Notes: generated by a model not told the origin, from the letters alone. Shown: positions 50,609 to 60,056, counted from the first letter of the stretch. The stretch is 64,000 bases of DNA from DTU013 sp964490975 (GCA_964490975.1 CAZBEQ010000012.1:14036-78035); one strand, 5' to 3'. Made by a program: numbers and translations.

Positions 50609-51043
50609 ATGAGTTGGCTTTTTATGATATTTTGTAATGCATTCGGCTGGATTATTTTTAGCTGTATTGATTATATTGAAGAAACGTGGAATCAGGATTT
50701 TATTGATCCAATTTGTATCATACTTCCATTTATGGCAGCAATCATATATGCTGTAAGAGAAAATATTCACAGGAAGCAGAAGCCGGTTACATTAAAAGAG
50801 ATGTTTATATTTTCAATAAAATGGATTGTAACAGGAGTTATATTTGCATTACCAATTAGTTATCTGGCACTTAGTAATAATTGGATTGTTAAACAGGCGT
50901 CAGAAGGCTGGGAACACTTTTTAAATGGATTTGAATATGTCGTGTTTAGCTTTTTCTTTATCATTGGAGCATTGCTTATTATCATTATATGGAATGCTGT
51001 CAAATGGATTTATTCAAAAAATAAAAGAATTAAAGAGTCATGA
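50609..51043 (+). CDS. Small integral membrane protein, uncharacterised
   Basis: 144 residues with three or four hydrophobic helices (about 2-20, 30-50, 75-97, 110-135). I do not recognise the family. It is more AT-rich than its neighbours and lies in a repeat-rich gap, which could mean late acquisition (inference). CAGGGGG (50597-50603) supports the ATG at 50609; an ATG at 50579 is too near its AGGAG. No neighbours suggest a function. Confidence 0.5.
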   Translation: MSWLFMIFCNAFGWIIFSCIDYIEETWNQDFIDPICIILPFMAAIIYAVRENIHRKQKPVTLKEMFIFSIKWIVTGVIFALPISYLALSNNWIVKQASEGWEHFLNGFEYVVFSFFFIIGALLIIIIWNAVKWIYSKNKRIKES

Positions 51044-51243
51044 GATTCCAATTTATCAAATAATTCATTTTTCCAGAAAGTTGTTGATTTTTTCATACAG
51101 CAGAGTATAATAGTAGATAGGTCAAGGAAAGTCAAAGTCAGCACATAAGATTTGCAGATTACAGATTTGAGAACAGATACATAATATAGATAATGCGATA
51201 ATAAGGTATTGCGGCTTTGAACAAACCTTTGCGAGGTGATTGT

Positions 51244-52179
51244 ATGAAATACAGGGATTATTATGAGATCCTGGGAGTCGATAAAAAAGCATCAGCTGAT
51301 GAGATAAAAAAGGCATATAGAAAAATGGCGAAAAAGTACCATCCGGATGCACATCCCGGCGATAAGGCGGCTGAGGACAAGTTCAAGGAGGCAAATGAAG
51401 CGTACGAAGTCCTCGGGGACATTGAAAAAAGAAAGAAGTATGACCAATTTGGAAGGGATGGACAGTTTTATAACGGAGCGGATTTTGATCCTTCGAAGTA
51501 CGGTTTTGAAAATGGGACCAGATATGAATACAGGACTGAAGGCGGTGGCTTCAGTGACTTTTTCAACATGTTTTTCGGCGGAGGAGATCCTTTCGGAGCC
51601 TTTGGCGGGGATAGTATTTTCAGCGGGAGCAAGGGCAGAGGGAGCCGCTTTAGCCGTAATGCGCAGATGAAAGGCCAGGATATTGAGTCAAGGCTGGAGA
51701 TTTCACTGGCAGATGGATTTAACGGAGCTCAAAGGCTTGTCACCCTCAGGACCACAGAAGGTGACAAAACGATTTCTCTTAAGGTGCCTGCAGGAATTAA
51801 GCCGGGTGAAAAAATCAAGCTCTCAGGCCAGGGGAATCCCGGAATGAACGGCGGTTCCAATGGCGATCTGTATTTGAGGATAGAATTTAGCAAGGATCCG
51901 GTTTGCGAGCTAAACGGACTAAACCTGGAATCACGTTTGCCCCTATACCCCTGGGAGGCAGCACTTGGTGCAGAGAAGTCTTTTAATACACTGGATGGCA
52001 GGATCTCAGTCAAGATCCCTGCCGGGATACAAACCGACAACAAGATAAGAGTGGCAGGGAAAGGCTACAGGGACAAGTCCGGAACGAGGGGAGACCTGTT
52101 CCTCAGAGCAGCTATCGTAAATCCTGCCAGGCTTAACAAGGAGCAGACAGAGCTTTATGAAAAACTGAGCAAAATTTAA
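51244..52179 (+). CDS. DnaJ-type co-chaperone without zinc finger (CbpA-like)
   Basis: 311 residues. J-domain with HPD at 33-35, a Gly/Phe-rich region (about 95-135) and the C-terminal substrate-binding domains (KGQDIESRLEISLADGFNGA, VPAGIKPGEKIKLSGQG, YPWEAALGAEKSF). The CXXCXGXG zinc finger of true DnaJ is absent, so it is a type II Hsp40 like CbpA. GAGGTGAT precedes the ATG at 51244. It stimulates DnaK ATPase, and stands next to clpB, a partner in disaggregation. Confidence 0.92.
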   Translation: MKYRDYYEILGVDKKASADEIKKAYRKMAKKYHPDAHPGDKAAEDKFKEANEAYEVLGDIEKRKKYDQFGRDGQFYNGADFDPSKYGFENGTRYEYRTEGGGFSDFFNMFFGGGDPFGAFGGDSIFSGSKGRGSRFSRNAQMKGQDIESRLEISLADGFNGAQRLVTLRTTEGDKTISLKVPAGIKPGEKIKLSGQGNPGMNGGSNGDLYLRIEFSKDPVCELNGLNLESRLPLYPWEAALGAEKSFNTLDGRISVKIPAGIQTDNKIRVAGKGYRDKSGTRGDLFLRAAIVNPARLNKEQTELYEKLSKI

Positions 52180-52184
52180 TCAAA

Positions 52185-52246
52185 GGGGACGGGGGTTTTT
52201 GATTATCATTTGGAACCTTAGCTGATAATCAAAAACCCCCGTCCCC
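52185..52246. repeat. REPIN-like inverted pair of REP elements
   Basis: Perfect 24-bp arms GGGGACGGGGGTTTTTGATT-ATCA and its complement (52185-52208, 52223-52246) with a 14-base loop. Each arm has the REP found singly at 22883. It separates dnaJ-like and clpB genes by only the ribosome site, and may act as a terminator or RNA hairpin. It is the kind of element spread by REP-associated tyrosine transposases. Confidence 0.75.
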
Positions 52247-52268
52247 AACGGTTGGGAGGTAAGTGACT

Positions 52269-54866
52269 ATGGATATGGAGAGATTTACAGATAAGGCGCA
52301 AGAGGCTATTGGTTTAGCACAGGAGACGGCATTGAGGATGAACCACCAGCAGGTGGATGGGGAGCATCTGCATCTGGCACTGTTGACACAGGAGGAAGGG
52401 CTCATTCCAAGGCTTATTAGCTTTATGGGGCTCAATACGGAGCTTGTTGCAAGTGATGTAAAAAGGGAGCTTGATAAGCAGCCTGCTGTGTATGGAACAG
52501 CAGCCTCGAATATGTATGCGACTAGGAGATTGAATGAAATACTTCTCCATGCGGCAGACGAAGCGGAAAAATTTAAAGATGAATATACAGGTGTTGAGCA
52601 CATTTATCTATCCTTGCTAAAGGAAAGAAACTCACCATCGTCTGATATTTTCAGAAGGCATGGCATCAACAGGGAGAATTTTCTCGCCGCTTTAGGAAAG
52701 GTGAGGAGCAATCAAAGGATCACATCGAAAAATCCCGAGGAAACCTATGAGGCTCTGTCCAGGTTCGGCAGAGATCTTGTGGACATGGCAAGGAAGGGAA
52801 AGCTGGACCCTGTAATTGGAAGAGACTCGGAAATAAGAAGGGTCATCAGGATACTCTCAAGAAGGACCAAGAACAATCCTGTTCTGATCGGTGAGCCCGG
52901 CGTTGGTAAAACAGCTGTTGTGGAAGGACTTGCACAGAGGATATTAAAGGGAGATGTCCCTGAGGGCTTAAAGGACAGGACAGTTTTCGCTCTGGATATG
53001 GGCTCGCTAATAGCAGGAGCAAAGTACAGGGGAGAGTTCGAGGAGAGACTCAAGGCTGTTCTAAAGGAAGTAGAGAAGTCGGGCGGCAAAGTGATACTGT
53101 TTATCGATGAGCTTCATAACATTGTAGGGGCAGGCAAGGCGGAGGGCTCAATGGATGCCGGGAACATTCTAAAGCCAATGCTTGCAAGGGGAGAGATACA
53201 TTGTATCGGCGCAACAACGCTTGATGAATACAGGAAATATATCGAAAAGGATGCGGCACTGGAAAGAAGGTTCCAGCCGGTAATGGTAGAGCAGCCTGAT
53301 GTGGAGGACACTGTCTCGATTCTAAGGGGCCTGAAGGAAAAGTTTGAGATCCATCACGGCGTCAGGATCACCGATAATGCCATAATAGCATGTGCTGTAT
53401 TGTCCAATAGGTATATCAGCGACCGCTTCCTTCCGGATAAGGCCATAGACCTTATGGATGAAGCTGCGGCAATGATACGTACCGAAATCGACAGTATGCC
53501 CGCCGAGCTCGATGAGATAAGCAGGCGAATTATGCAGCTAGAAATAGAAAGGCAAGCTTTGCTAAAGGAGACAGATAGAAATTCCCTTGAGCGGCTTGCC
53601 GTACTTGAGAAGGAAATCGCTGTGCTAAAAGAACAGTCCGATCTGATGAAGGCTCAATGGGAGAGTGAGAAGAGCACTCTTGTCAGAGAAAAGGAACTAA
53701 AACAGCAAATTGAAGAAACAAAACGCAGGATCGAGGAAGCCGAACGAAGATATGACCTGAATGAACTGGCTGTATTAAAGCATGGCCAGCTGCCGGATCT
53801 GGAAAAGCAGCTTCTGGAGGAAAAGGAAAGGCAGAAAACATCAGGCAGTAAACGACTTCTCAAAGAAGAGGTAACAGAGGATGAGATTGCCGAGATCGTA
53901 TCAAAATGGACAGGTATACCTGTAACGAGACTTGTTGAGAATGAGCGTGACAAACTGCTCAATCTTGAAGAGATACTGCATAAGCGTGTGATCGGACAGG
54001 ATGAGGCGGTGGAAGCGGTAGCAGGTTCTGTGCTCCGCGCACGCTCAGGGTTGAAGGATCCGCGCAAGCCCATTGGCTCTTTTATATTCCTTGGACCTAC
54101 CGGAGTGGGCAAGACTGAGCTTGCGAAGGCGCTGTCTGAAGCATTATTTGACAGTGAGGAAAACATGGTCCGTATCGATATGTCTGAATACCAGGAAAAG
54201 CATACGGTTGCCAGATTGATAGGAGCTCCTCCCGGCTATGTTGGCTATGAGGAGGGGGGACAGCTTACAGAAGCGGTAAGAAGGAAGCCCTATTGTGTTA
54301 TATTGTTCGATGAAATCGAAAAAGCCCATCCAGAGGTTTTCAACGTACTGCTGCAGCTGCTGGATGACGGAAGGCTTACGGACAGTCAGGGCAGGACTGT
54401 AAACTTCAAGGATACTGTCATTATCATGACCTCAAACCTCGGAAGCCATTTTATGTTGGAAGGTATACGTTCCGGCATGGGTGATGATACAGAACTCAGA
54501 GAGACTGTATTAAATGAGCTCAGGCGAAGCTTTAAACCTGAATTCCTGAACAGGATCGATGAAATAGTCATGTTCAAGCCTCTTGGCAAGAATGATATCG
54601 TCAGGATCATCGACCTTATGCTCGAGGATATAAAGAAAAGGCTTGAAGACAGACATATAGAGCTTTTAGTCACTGACGCGGCAAAGAACTATATTGCTGA
54701 TACGGCATATACACCTGAATACGGAGCAAGGCCTGTAAAGCGGTTTCTGCAAAAAGAGCTTGAAACCGAACTTGGCAGGATGATCATAAAGGATATCATA
54801 CACGATGGATCAAGAGCGGTAGTCGATGCTGCAAATGGAGCACTTTCGATCAGTGCTGCTTGGTGA
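52269..54866 (+). CDS. clpB: ATP-dependent chaperone ClpB
   Basis: A 865-residue hexameric disaggregase. N-domain with two ClpN repeats (about 1-145), NBD1 with Walker A GEPGVGKT (208-215) and GARYRGEFEER-like loop, a middle coiled coil (about 400-525), NBD2 with GPTGVGKTEL and GYVGYEEGG, and a D2-small domain ending in an acidic-poor tail. The presence of the long middle domain and the lack of a ClpP-binding IGF loop fit ClpB rather than ClpA or ClpC. The ATG at 52269 has GGGAGG at nine bases. It stands right after the REPIN and converges on the MATE gene with no gap. Confidence 0.93.
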   Translation: MDMERFTDKAQEAIGLAQETALRMNHQQVDGEHLHLALLTQEEGLIPRLISFMGLNTELVASDVKRELDKQPAVYGTAASNMYATRRLNEILLHAADEAEKFKDEYTGVEHIYLSLLKERNSPSSDIFRRHGINRENFLAALGKVRSNQRITSKNPEETYEALSRFGRDLVDMARKGKLDPVIGRDSEIRRVIRILSRRTKNNPVLIGEPGVGKTAVVEGLAQRILKGDVPEGLKDRTVFALDMGSLIAGAKYRGEFEERLKAVLKEVEKSGGKVILFIDELHNIVGAGKAEGSMDAGNILKPMLARGEIHCIGATTLDEYRKYIEKDAALERRFQPVMVEQPDVEDTVSILRGLKEKFEIHHGVRITDNAIIACAVLSNRYISDRFLPDKAIDLMDEAAAMIRTEIDSMPAELDEISRRIMQLEIERQALLKETDRNSLERLAVLEKEIAVLKEQSDLMKAQWESEKSTLVREKELKQQIEETKRRIEEAERRYDLNELAVLKHGQLPDLEKQLLEEKERQKTSGSKRLLKEEVTEDEIAEIVSKWTGIPVTRLVENERDKLLNLEEILHKRVIGQDEAVEAVAGSVLRARSGLKDPRKPIGSFIFLGPTGVGKTELAKALSEALFDSEENMVRIDMSEYQEKHTVARLIGAPPGYVGYEEGGQLTEAVRRKPYCVILFDEIEKAHPEVFNVLLQLLDDGRLTDSQGRTVNFKDTVIIMTSNLGSHFMLEGIRSGMGDDTELRETVLNELRRSFKPEFLNRIDEIVMFKPLGKNDIVRIIDLMLEDIKKRLEDRHIELLVTDAAKNYIADTAYTPEYGARPVKRFLQKELETELGRMIIKDIIHDGSRAVVDAANGALSISAAW

Positions 54867-56255
54867 TCAAAGCCCTTCTCCTTCATTGACCGTTCTGGAT
54901 TTAAATGCAGCTTTCTTCCAACGACCAGTAAAGTAGTAGGCCAGGCTTATTGATAAACCTGCAGCAAATCCTATTACAATAGCAAACCATATGCCCTTTA
55001 TGCCAAGAGCGGTTTTGGAGAGTACCGCAGCCAGCGGTACTCTTATCAGCCATATCGATAAAATGGTTGCAGCCATTGTTACCATAGTTCTCCCTGAACC
55101 ATTGATAACGCCATTTGAAATAAACATGACAGCAAAAAGGATATATGCAAAGCCCAATGTCCTGAGATAACCTGTTCCTATATCGAGTATGACGGGATTA
55201 TGGACAAACATGGAAAGAAGCAGCTTCGGGAATGCTATTATAAATGCTGACAGCGTAAGCGTTATGCCTGCAGTCATTACTACGCCCCACTTAAATACTT
55301 CTCCAACACGTTTAACGTTACCCGCACCCAAGTTTTGGCCAGTAAGTGCCGAGGCTGCCAACCCAAGCGACATGGCAGGCATGAACACTATACCCTCTAT
55401 CCTGCCGGCGGCGCCAAAAGCAGTAGTGGCACTTGCACCAAACATGTTTACCATACTTGTGATGAATACTGAACCGATGGATATCAGTGATTGCTGGATC
55501 ATTGAAGGAAAACCGATTTTGAAAAGCTTTATAATATGGGCCCCTTCCAACGTAAGCTTTCTAAAATCGATGCTCACAAAGTGTTTTTTCTTGTTCAGGT
55601 ATATCATTGCCAGTACAAGACCTATTAGTTGGGATATAACAGTCGCGTAAGCTGAACCATTAAAACCAAGCTTTGGGAAAAAGCTAATACCGATTATTAG
55701 TATCGGATCCAGCACGATATTGATTACCAATCCCACAGCCATGAAAATAAGCGGAGTTACGGTGTCACCGATACCTCTGAGAATGGAGGTGATGAGATTG
55801 ACTAAGAATGTTATTATGAAGCCGGACAAGATTATTTTCAGATAACTCGAAGCCATTGGAAAGATTTCAGGCGGTGTCTTCATGAACTGAAGTATCCAGT
55901 CGCATGAGATAAGACCCAGTATAGTAAGAAAGGCACCGAAAATCAACGCGACACTGAACGAATTGTTTATCGTTTTCTTTACCTTATCATGGTCTCCAGC
56001 TCCGTAATATTGTGAAACGAGAATGGTCGTAGCCAGTGTTGCACCATTCGAAAGCGCTATCAGTAGGAATTGTATAGGAAAGCTGACTTGTGTTGCTCCG
56101 ACCGCGTTTGGTCCCACCATATTACCTACCCAGATAGAATCCGTTATGCCAAGGCCTGTCTGAAGCAGATTGCCAATAAACATAGGTATTGAAAAACGTA
56201 TCAGATGCTTTGGAATACTGCCTGTCGTGAGATCGTTCCCGTATTTGCCGCCCAT
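54867..56255 (-). CDS. MATE-family multidrug/metabolite exporter
   Basis: 462 residues with twelve membrane helices in two homologous halves. The start GSIPKHLIRFSIPMFIGNLL and the repeated GxxMxxVL-type helix pairs match the NorM/DinF branch; PKLGFNGSAYATVISQLIG and GAAGRIEGIVFMPAMSLGLA are typical. It uses a sodium or proton gradient to export cationic compounds. TGGAGGT precedes the ATG. The 3' end abuts clpB, 5' lies next to the repeat region. Confidence 0.9.
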   Translation of the reverse strand: MGGKYGNDLTTGSIPKHLIRFSIPMFIGNLLQTGLGITDSIWVGNMVGPNAVGATQVSFPIQFLLIALSNGATLATTILVSQYYGAGDHDKVKKTINNSFSVALIFGAFLTILGLISCDWILQFMKTPPEIFPMASSYLKIILSGFIITFLVNLITSILRGIGDTVTPLIFMAVGLVINIVLDPILIIGISFFPKLGFNGSAYATVISQLIGLVLAMIYLNKKKHFVSIDFRKLTLEGAHIIKLFKIGFPSMIQQSLISIGSVFITSMVNMFGASATTAFGAAGRIEGIVFMPAMSLGLAASALTGQNLGAGNVKRVGEVFKWGVVMTAGITLTLSAFIIAFPKLLLSMFVHNPVILDIGTGYLRTLGFAYILFAVMFISNGVINGSGRTMVTMAATILSIWLIRVPLAAVLSKTALGIKGIWFAIVIGFAAGLSISLAYYFTGRWKKAAFKSRTVNEGEGL

Positions 56256-56327
56256 TTTACCTCCAGTTGCATACCCAAATTGGTGAAGTGTTTCATTTTT
56301 ACTTTACCAGTTTTTATGTATATCTAA

Positions 56328-56381
56328 TGTACCATTTATCACTACAGCATTCAACAGTGTAAATAAATCACTTGAAGATGG
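56328..56381. repeat. Start of a nested repeat region, copy 0 up to the assembly gap
   Basis: TGTACCATTTAT then one 42-base unit CACTACAGCATTCAACAGTG...GATGG (56340-56381). The gap begins exactly at the end of this unit. The same flank and unit recur at 56482 and 56823, so at least one macro-unit is hidden in or near the gap. Confidence 0.85.
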
Positions 56382-56481
56382 NNNNNNNNNNNNNNNNNNN
56401 NNNNNNNNNNNNNNNNNNNNNNNNNNNNNNNNNNNNNNNNNNNNNNNNNNNNNNNNNNNNNNNNNNNNNNNNNNNNNNNNN
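56382..56481. other. Assembly gap (100 N)
   Basis: Exactly 100 N, the conventional placeholder for a scaffold gap of unknown length. It lies between two identical repeat edges, so the array is probably longer in the real chromosome. Confidence 0.95.
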
Positions 56482-56493
56482 TGTACCATTTAT

Positions 56494-56619
56494 CACTACA
56501 GCATTCAACAGTGTAAATAAATCACTTGAAGATGGCACTACAGCATTCAACAGTGTAAATAAATCACTTGAAGATGGCACTACAGCATTCAACAGTGTAA
56601 TTAAATAACTTGAAGATGG
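56494..56619. repeat. Three tandem 42-base units
   Basis: Units at 56494-56535, 56536-56577 and 56578-56619; the first two are identical and the third varies (TAATTAAATAACTTG). Because 42 is a multiple of three, both strands are open through the array, giving 14-residue repeats, but there is no ribosome site or gene context. No spacers, so not CRISPR. Confidence 0.9.
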
Positions 56620-56765
56620 CCAAAAATTCAACTGAAGGCCACAATGAAAGCTTTTTACGCAGCATAATGCCCCAAAAGCCTATATGATGTCAACTGGGGA
56701 TGCGGAAAACATGATAAGAATCGAAATAAATCAGATGAGAATGGCCTTTAGTTGAATAAATGGCC
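56618..56765. repeat. MITE-like hairpin element, copy 1
   Basis: 148 bases with 23-base imperfect terminal inverted repeats (56618-56640 with 56743-56765, 19 of 23 matched; both begin GGCC and end GGCC). Inside, GCAT-CCCCA pairs with TGGGGATGC, so it can fold into one long hairpin. No coding capacity. Confidence 0.6.
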
Positions 56766-56873
56766 AACATCGAATGTGCTATTGGGGGTGCATGCTCATA
56801 ATAACATGCTGTATTGTTTTATGTACCATTTATCACTACAGCATTCAACAGTGTAAATAAATCACTTGAAGAT

Positions 56874-57021
56874 GGCCAAAAATTCAACTGAAGGCCACAA
56901 TGAAAGCTTTTTACGCAGCATAATGCCCCAAAAGCCTATATGATGTCAACTGGGGATGCGGAAAACATGATAAGAATCGAAATAAATCAGATGAGAATGG
57001 CCTTTAGTTGAATAAATGGCC
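56874..57021. repeat. MITE-like hairpin element, copy 2
   Basis: An identical second copy of the element at 56618-56765, 256 bases on. Confidence 0.6.
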
Positions 57022-57136
57022 AACATCGAATGTGCTATTGGGGGTGCATGCTCATAATAACATGCTGTATTGTTTTATGTAACCTTTTGATTTTAGCAAT
57101 CATATGCTATATCAGGTTTACAAAGGAGTGAGAACA

Positions 57137-57685
57137 ATGCAGGATAATTATAATGTTAGGCAGCCTCAGGGACCGGGCGGAGGACCGGGTTTCTCACCAC
57201 CGGGGCAAGGTCCGGGTTTCTCACCACCGGGACAGGGGCCGGGATTCTTCCCGCCGGGACAGGGACCGGGCGGAGGACCGGGTTTCTCACCACCGGGGCA
57301 GGGACCAGGCTTTTTCCCACCGGGGCAAGGTCCGGGATTCTTCCCTCCGGGACAGGGGCCGGGCTTCTCACCACCGGGGCAGGGACCGGGTTTCTTCCCG
57401 CCGGGACAGGGGCCTGGCGGAGGACCGGGTACAGGACCGCCGACGGGGCCTCCGCCGGCTTTTACTCCACAACAACAGGCCATTGGTGTATTTGCAATAG
57501 ATCCAGGCTCGATAGCGCGATGCAGGTTCAAATATGTCTATTTATGGCTGGATAACGGACAGCAGTTCTGGGCATGGCTCGTATTTGTCGGGAGACGTTC
57601 TGTTGCAGGCTGGAGATGGATAGGCTTCAGATGGGTTTACTTCGGAGTCGACCTTGACAAAATATCATCATTTGTATGCTACTAG
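57137..57685 (+). CDS. Pro/Gly-repeat protein with conserved aromatic C-terminal domain
   Basis: 182 residues. After a short start, residues about 12-105 are repeats of the type PGQGPGFFPPGQ/PGQGPGFSPP, with GGG insertions, forming a flexible or collagen-like stretch. Residues about 115-182 are a compact domain rich in Trp and Arg (CRFKYVYLWLDNGQQFWAWL, VGRRSVAGWRWIGFRWVYFG, DKISSFVCY) seen behind similar repeats in other Firmicute surface-type proteins. There is no signal peptide. AAAGGAG fixes ATG 57137. It stands beside the nested DNA repeats. Function unknown. Confidence 0.7.
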   Translation: MQDNYNVRQPQGPGGGPGFSPPGQGPGFSPPGQGPGFFPPGQGPGGGPGFSPPGQGPGFFPPGQGPGFFPPGQGPGFSPPGQGPGFFPPGQGPGGGPGTGPPTGPPPAFTPQQQAIGVFAIDPGSIARCRFKYVYLWLDNGQQFWAWLVFVGRRSVAGWRWIGFRWVYFGVDLDKISSFVCY

Positions 57686-57724
57686 TGTGTGCTGCCAATC
57701 TCATATGCCCCCTTCCATAATTCA

Positions 57725-57755
57725 GCATCAGGCGGGGCCATGCTCCACCTGATGC
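57725..57755. terminator. Inverted repeat between the repeat protein and the metal ATPase
   Basis: GCATCAGG (57725-57732) pairs with CCTGATGC (57748-57755) and the pairing continues inward with G-U pairs. It lies between convergent 3' ends, so it may be a weak bidirectional terminator, though a T run is missing. Confidence 0.4.
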
Positions 57756-57814
57756 ATCTTTGTGTAACAATGGAATCCACATGCTAATGATTTCGTAATA
57801 GGAAGTCAAGCTTC

Positions 57815-59953
57815 TCACAGCTTGCGACGTCTTATGCGAAATGTATTGGAAACAGCCAGCAGAGTTACGCCTACATCGGAGAATACAGCTTCCCACATTG
57901 TGGTCAGACCAACAATTCCAAGCAGCAGGAACAAAACCTTCACTGATATTGCAAAGATGATATTCTGAATAGCTATTTTTCTGGTAACAGCTGCAGTTTT
58001 GATCGCATCGGCAAGACTTGATGGCCTGTCTGTCATAAGCACTATATCAGCAGCTTCGATAGCGGCATCTGACCCGATACCACCCATTGAAACACCGATA
58101 TCAGCCAAAGCAAGCACTGGTGCATCATTGATGCCGTCGCCAACAAACACAGTAGTGCCCTTTGAGGATGATTTTATTTTTTCAAACCACTCCACTTTTT
58201 CATGCGGAAGCAGACCAAATCGGACCTCATCCAAATTCAGCGCGGTTGCTGTGGCTTCAGCAGGCTTTTGTGTGTCACCGGTCAGCATGGCGAGCCACCT
58301 GACCCCAAGCTTCCTGAGGCTTTCCACCGCTTTGGCAGCATCCTCCTTCAATGAATCCGACACCTTCACCCATCCCATATATTGGCTGTTAGCAGACACA
58401 TGTACGATCGCACCGCAAATGCCATCATCTGAGTTTGTCGTATCATCAGTTATTTCTTCACATAAAGCTTTAATATAGTTAAGGCTGCCGGCTACTATTG
58501 TGAGACCTATTGCCTTTGTTTCTATCCCTTTTCCAGCAGTTTCCGTGCTGGCCGCTATCTCAGCCACATCAATTGTGCCGTTGTATGCACTTATTATAGA
58601 GCGTGCTATCGGATGAGCAGAATTATATTCAGCGTATGCCGCAAGCTTCATAAGCTCATCCTCCGTGCAGCCATATGCCTTCATTCCGGATACACTAAAT
58701 ACTCCTTTTGTCAGAGTGCCTGTTTTATCAAAAACGACGGTATCTACCTTATTCAAAGCTTCCAGATAGTTTCCGCCTTTGACAAGTATACCTTTGGAAG
58801 AGGCCTTGCCTATGCCTGCAAAAAATGTTAGGGGTATTGAAACAACAAGAGCGCAGGGACAGGATATCACAAGAAATGTCATTGCCCTGTACAGCCAGGT
58901 TTTGAAGTCCAAACTTCCAGTAATAAGCGGAGGCAGGACAGCTATCAGTAAAGCGGAAGCAGTTACGACAGGAGTATAATATGCGGCGAATCTGTTTATA
59001 AAGCTTTCTGTCGGGGCTTTTTTCGATGCAGCTTCTTCTACAAGCTCAAGGATACGGGCCACAGCTGATTGTTTCAATGTGTTCACCGCTTTGACAGTCA
59101 GAAGTCCCGAAGTGTTTATATATCCGGCAAGCAAGCTGTCTCCTGCACTGACCGTTTTCGGAGCAGATTCTCCGGTCAGGAAGGAGGTATCTACATACGA
59201 CACCCCTTCAACTACAACACTGTCGACAGGTACCCTTTCGCCGGGTTTAACGACCAATATGTCATCAGCATTTACTGATTTGGCCAAAACCTTAATTACG
59301 CCGGTGCCGGTTTTAATATTTGCATAGTCAGGTCTGATATCCATCAGATCTGCTATGGATCTTCTGGACCGATCGACTGCCACATCCTCAAATATAATGC
59401 CAACCTTGTAAAAAAGCATGACAGCTGCGGCTTCAGACCATTCTCCAGCAGCAAAAGCACCGATTGTAGCTATAGTCATAAGCAGGTTTTCATCAAATAC
59501 ACGTCCTTTTACAATATTGATGACAGCTTTCAGTATTACTTCGTGTCCCACAGTCAGCCAGGATATTAAAAGCAGCAACAGTGATAAGGACAGTTGCAGT
59601 GACAGAAGAGATAGCCCGCTGGTAAACAAACCGGCAGTAAACAATAATAAGCCTATGACAAGCAAAACTATATCTTTCTTAAGCTTTGCACTGAATACTG
59701 GTGGTTTACCTGCATTTACAGACTGATCATATTGCATTATTTCGATTCCAGGTTCAATATCACTTATTACTTTAGTTAATATCGTTTCGAACTTGCTGTC
59801 AGTAACATCACCTGAATATTTTACATGCAGCTTTTGCGTCGCAAAGGTGAGCTGTGCTTCGCTAACGTTATCTAGCGATTTGATGCTTTGTTCGATTTTT
59901 GCTGCGCAGTTTGCGCATGTCAGACCATCGAGCCTGTAATTTATCTCGTTCAT
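57815..59953 (-). CDS. P1B-type heavy-metal ATPase (Zn/Cd/Pb, CadA-like)
   Basis: 712 residues. One N-terminal HMA domain with GLTCANC (Cys13, Cys16), six or more membrane helices with the CPC motif (SCPCALV) in the transport helix, the TGES actuator, the phosphorylated DKTGT, the SAHPIA nucleotide motif and GDGINDAPVLALADIG. The D-x-x-like end FSDVGVTLLAVSNTFR matches the Zn/Cd/Pb group rather than copper pumps (NxxN/MxxxS). It exports toxic divalent cations. An ArsR/SmtB-type operator covers its start site (60057-60084); the regulator gene is not in the window. Confidence 0.92.
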   Translation of the reverse strand: MNEINYRLDGLTCANCAAKIEQSIKSLDNVSEAQLTFATQKLHVKYSGDVTDSKFETILTKVISDIEPGIEIMQYDQSVNAGKPPVFSAKLKKDIVLLVIGLLLFTAGLFTSGLSLLSLQLSLSLLLLLISWLTVGHEVILKAVINIVKGRVFDENLLMTIATIGAFAAGEWSEAAAVMLFYKVGIIFEDVAVDRSRRSIADLMDIRPDYANIKTGTGVIKVLAKSVNADDILVVKPGERVPVDSVVVEGVSYVDTSFLTGESAPKTVSAGDSLLAGYINTSGLLTVKAVNTLKQSAVARILELVEEAASKKAPTESFINRFAAYYTPVVTASALLIAVLPPLITGSLDFKTWLYRAMTFLVISCPCALVVSIPLTFFAGIGKASSKGILVKGGNYLEALNKVDTVVFDKTGTLTKGVFSVSGMKAYGCTEDELMKLAAYAEYNSAHPIARSIISAYNGTIDVAEIAASTETAGKGIETKAIGLTIVAGSLNYIKALCEEITDDTTNSDDGICGAIVHVSANSQYMGWVKVSDSLKEDAAKAVESLRKLGVRWLAMLTGDTQKPAEATATALNLDEVRFGLLPHEKVEWFEKIKSSSKGTTVFVGDGINDAPVLALADIGVSMGGIGSDAAIEAADIVLMTDRPSSLADAIKTAAVTRKIAIQNIIFAISVKVLFLLLGIVGLTTMWEAVFSDVGVTLLAVSNTFRIRRRKL

Positions 59954-60056
59954 TTATAAATACCTCTCGTCATCGCAGCTGGATTTTTATGCTATATATA
60001 CCTATAACAGCAGGATTATATTTTTCTGAACCCAGCATGTCTATTTTGAATCAAAC

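Larger units (their letters stand above)
56615..57081. repeat. 256-base macro-repeat, two full copies
   Basis: 56615-56825 recurs at 56871-57081 with an offset of exactly 256 bases and no differences that I can see. The second copy carries one 42-base unit, the first is preceded by three, so the number of small units varies inside the macro-unit. The second copy ends 55 bases before the Pro/Gly-repeat gene. Confidence 0.9.

Noticed and set aside
56372..56608. Open frame with 14-residue repeats (TTAFNSVNKSLEDG) on the plus strand and its mirror on the minus strand
   Set aside because: The frame is open only because 42 is a multiple of three. Much of it is N, and there is no ribosome site or gene context.
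56494..56619. CRISPR array
   Set aside because: The 42-base units are directly adjacent with no spacers, and no cas gene is present.
57153..57500. Arg-rich ORF in another frame of the repeat gene
   Set aside because: It is a by-product of GC-rich repeats; the ribosome site belongs to the 57137 frame.
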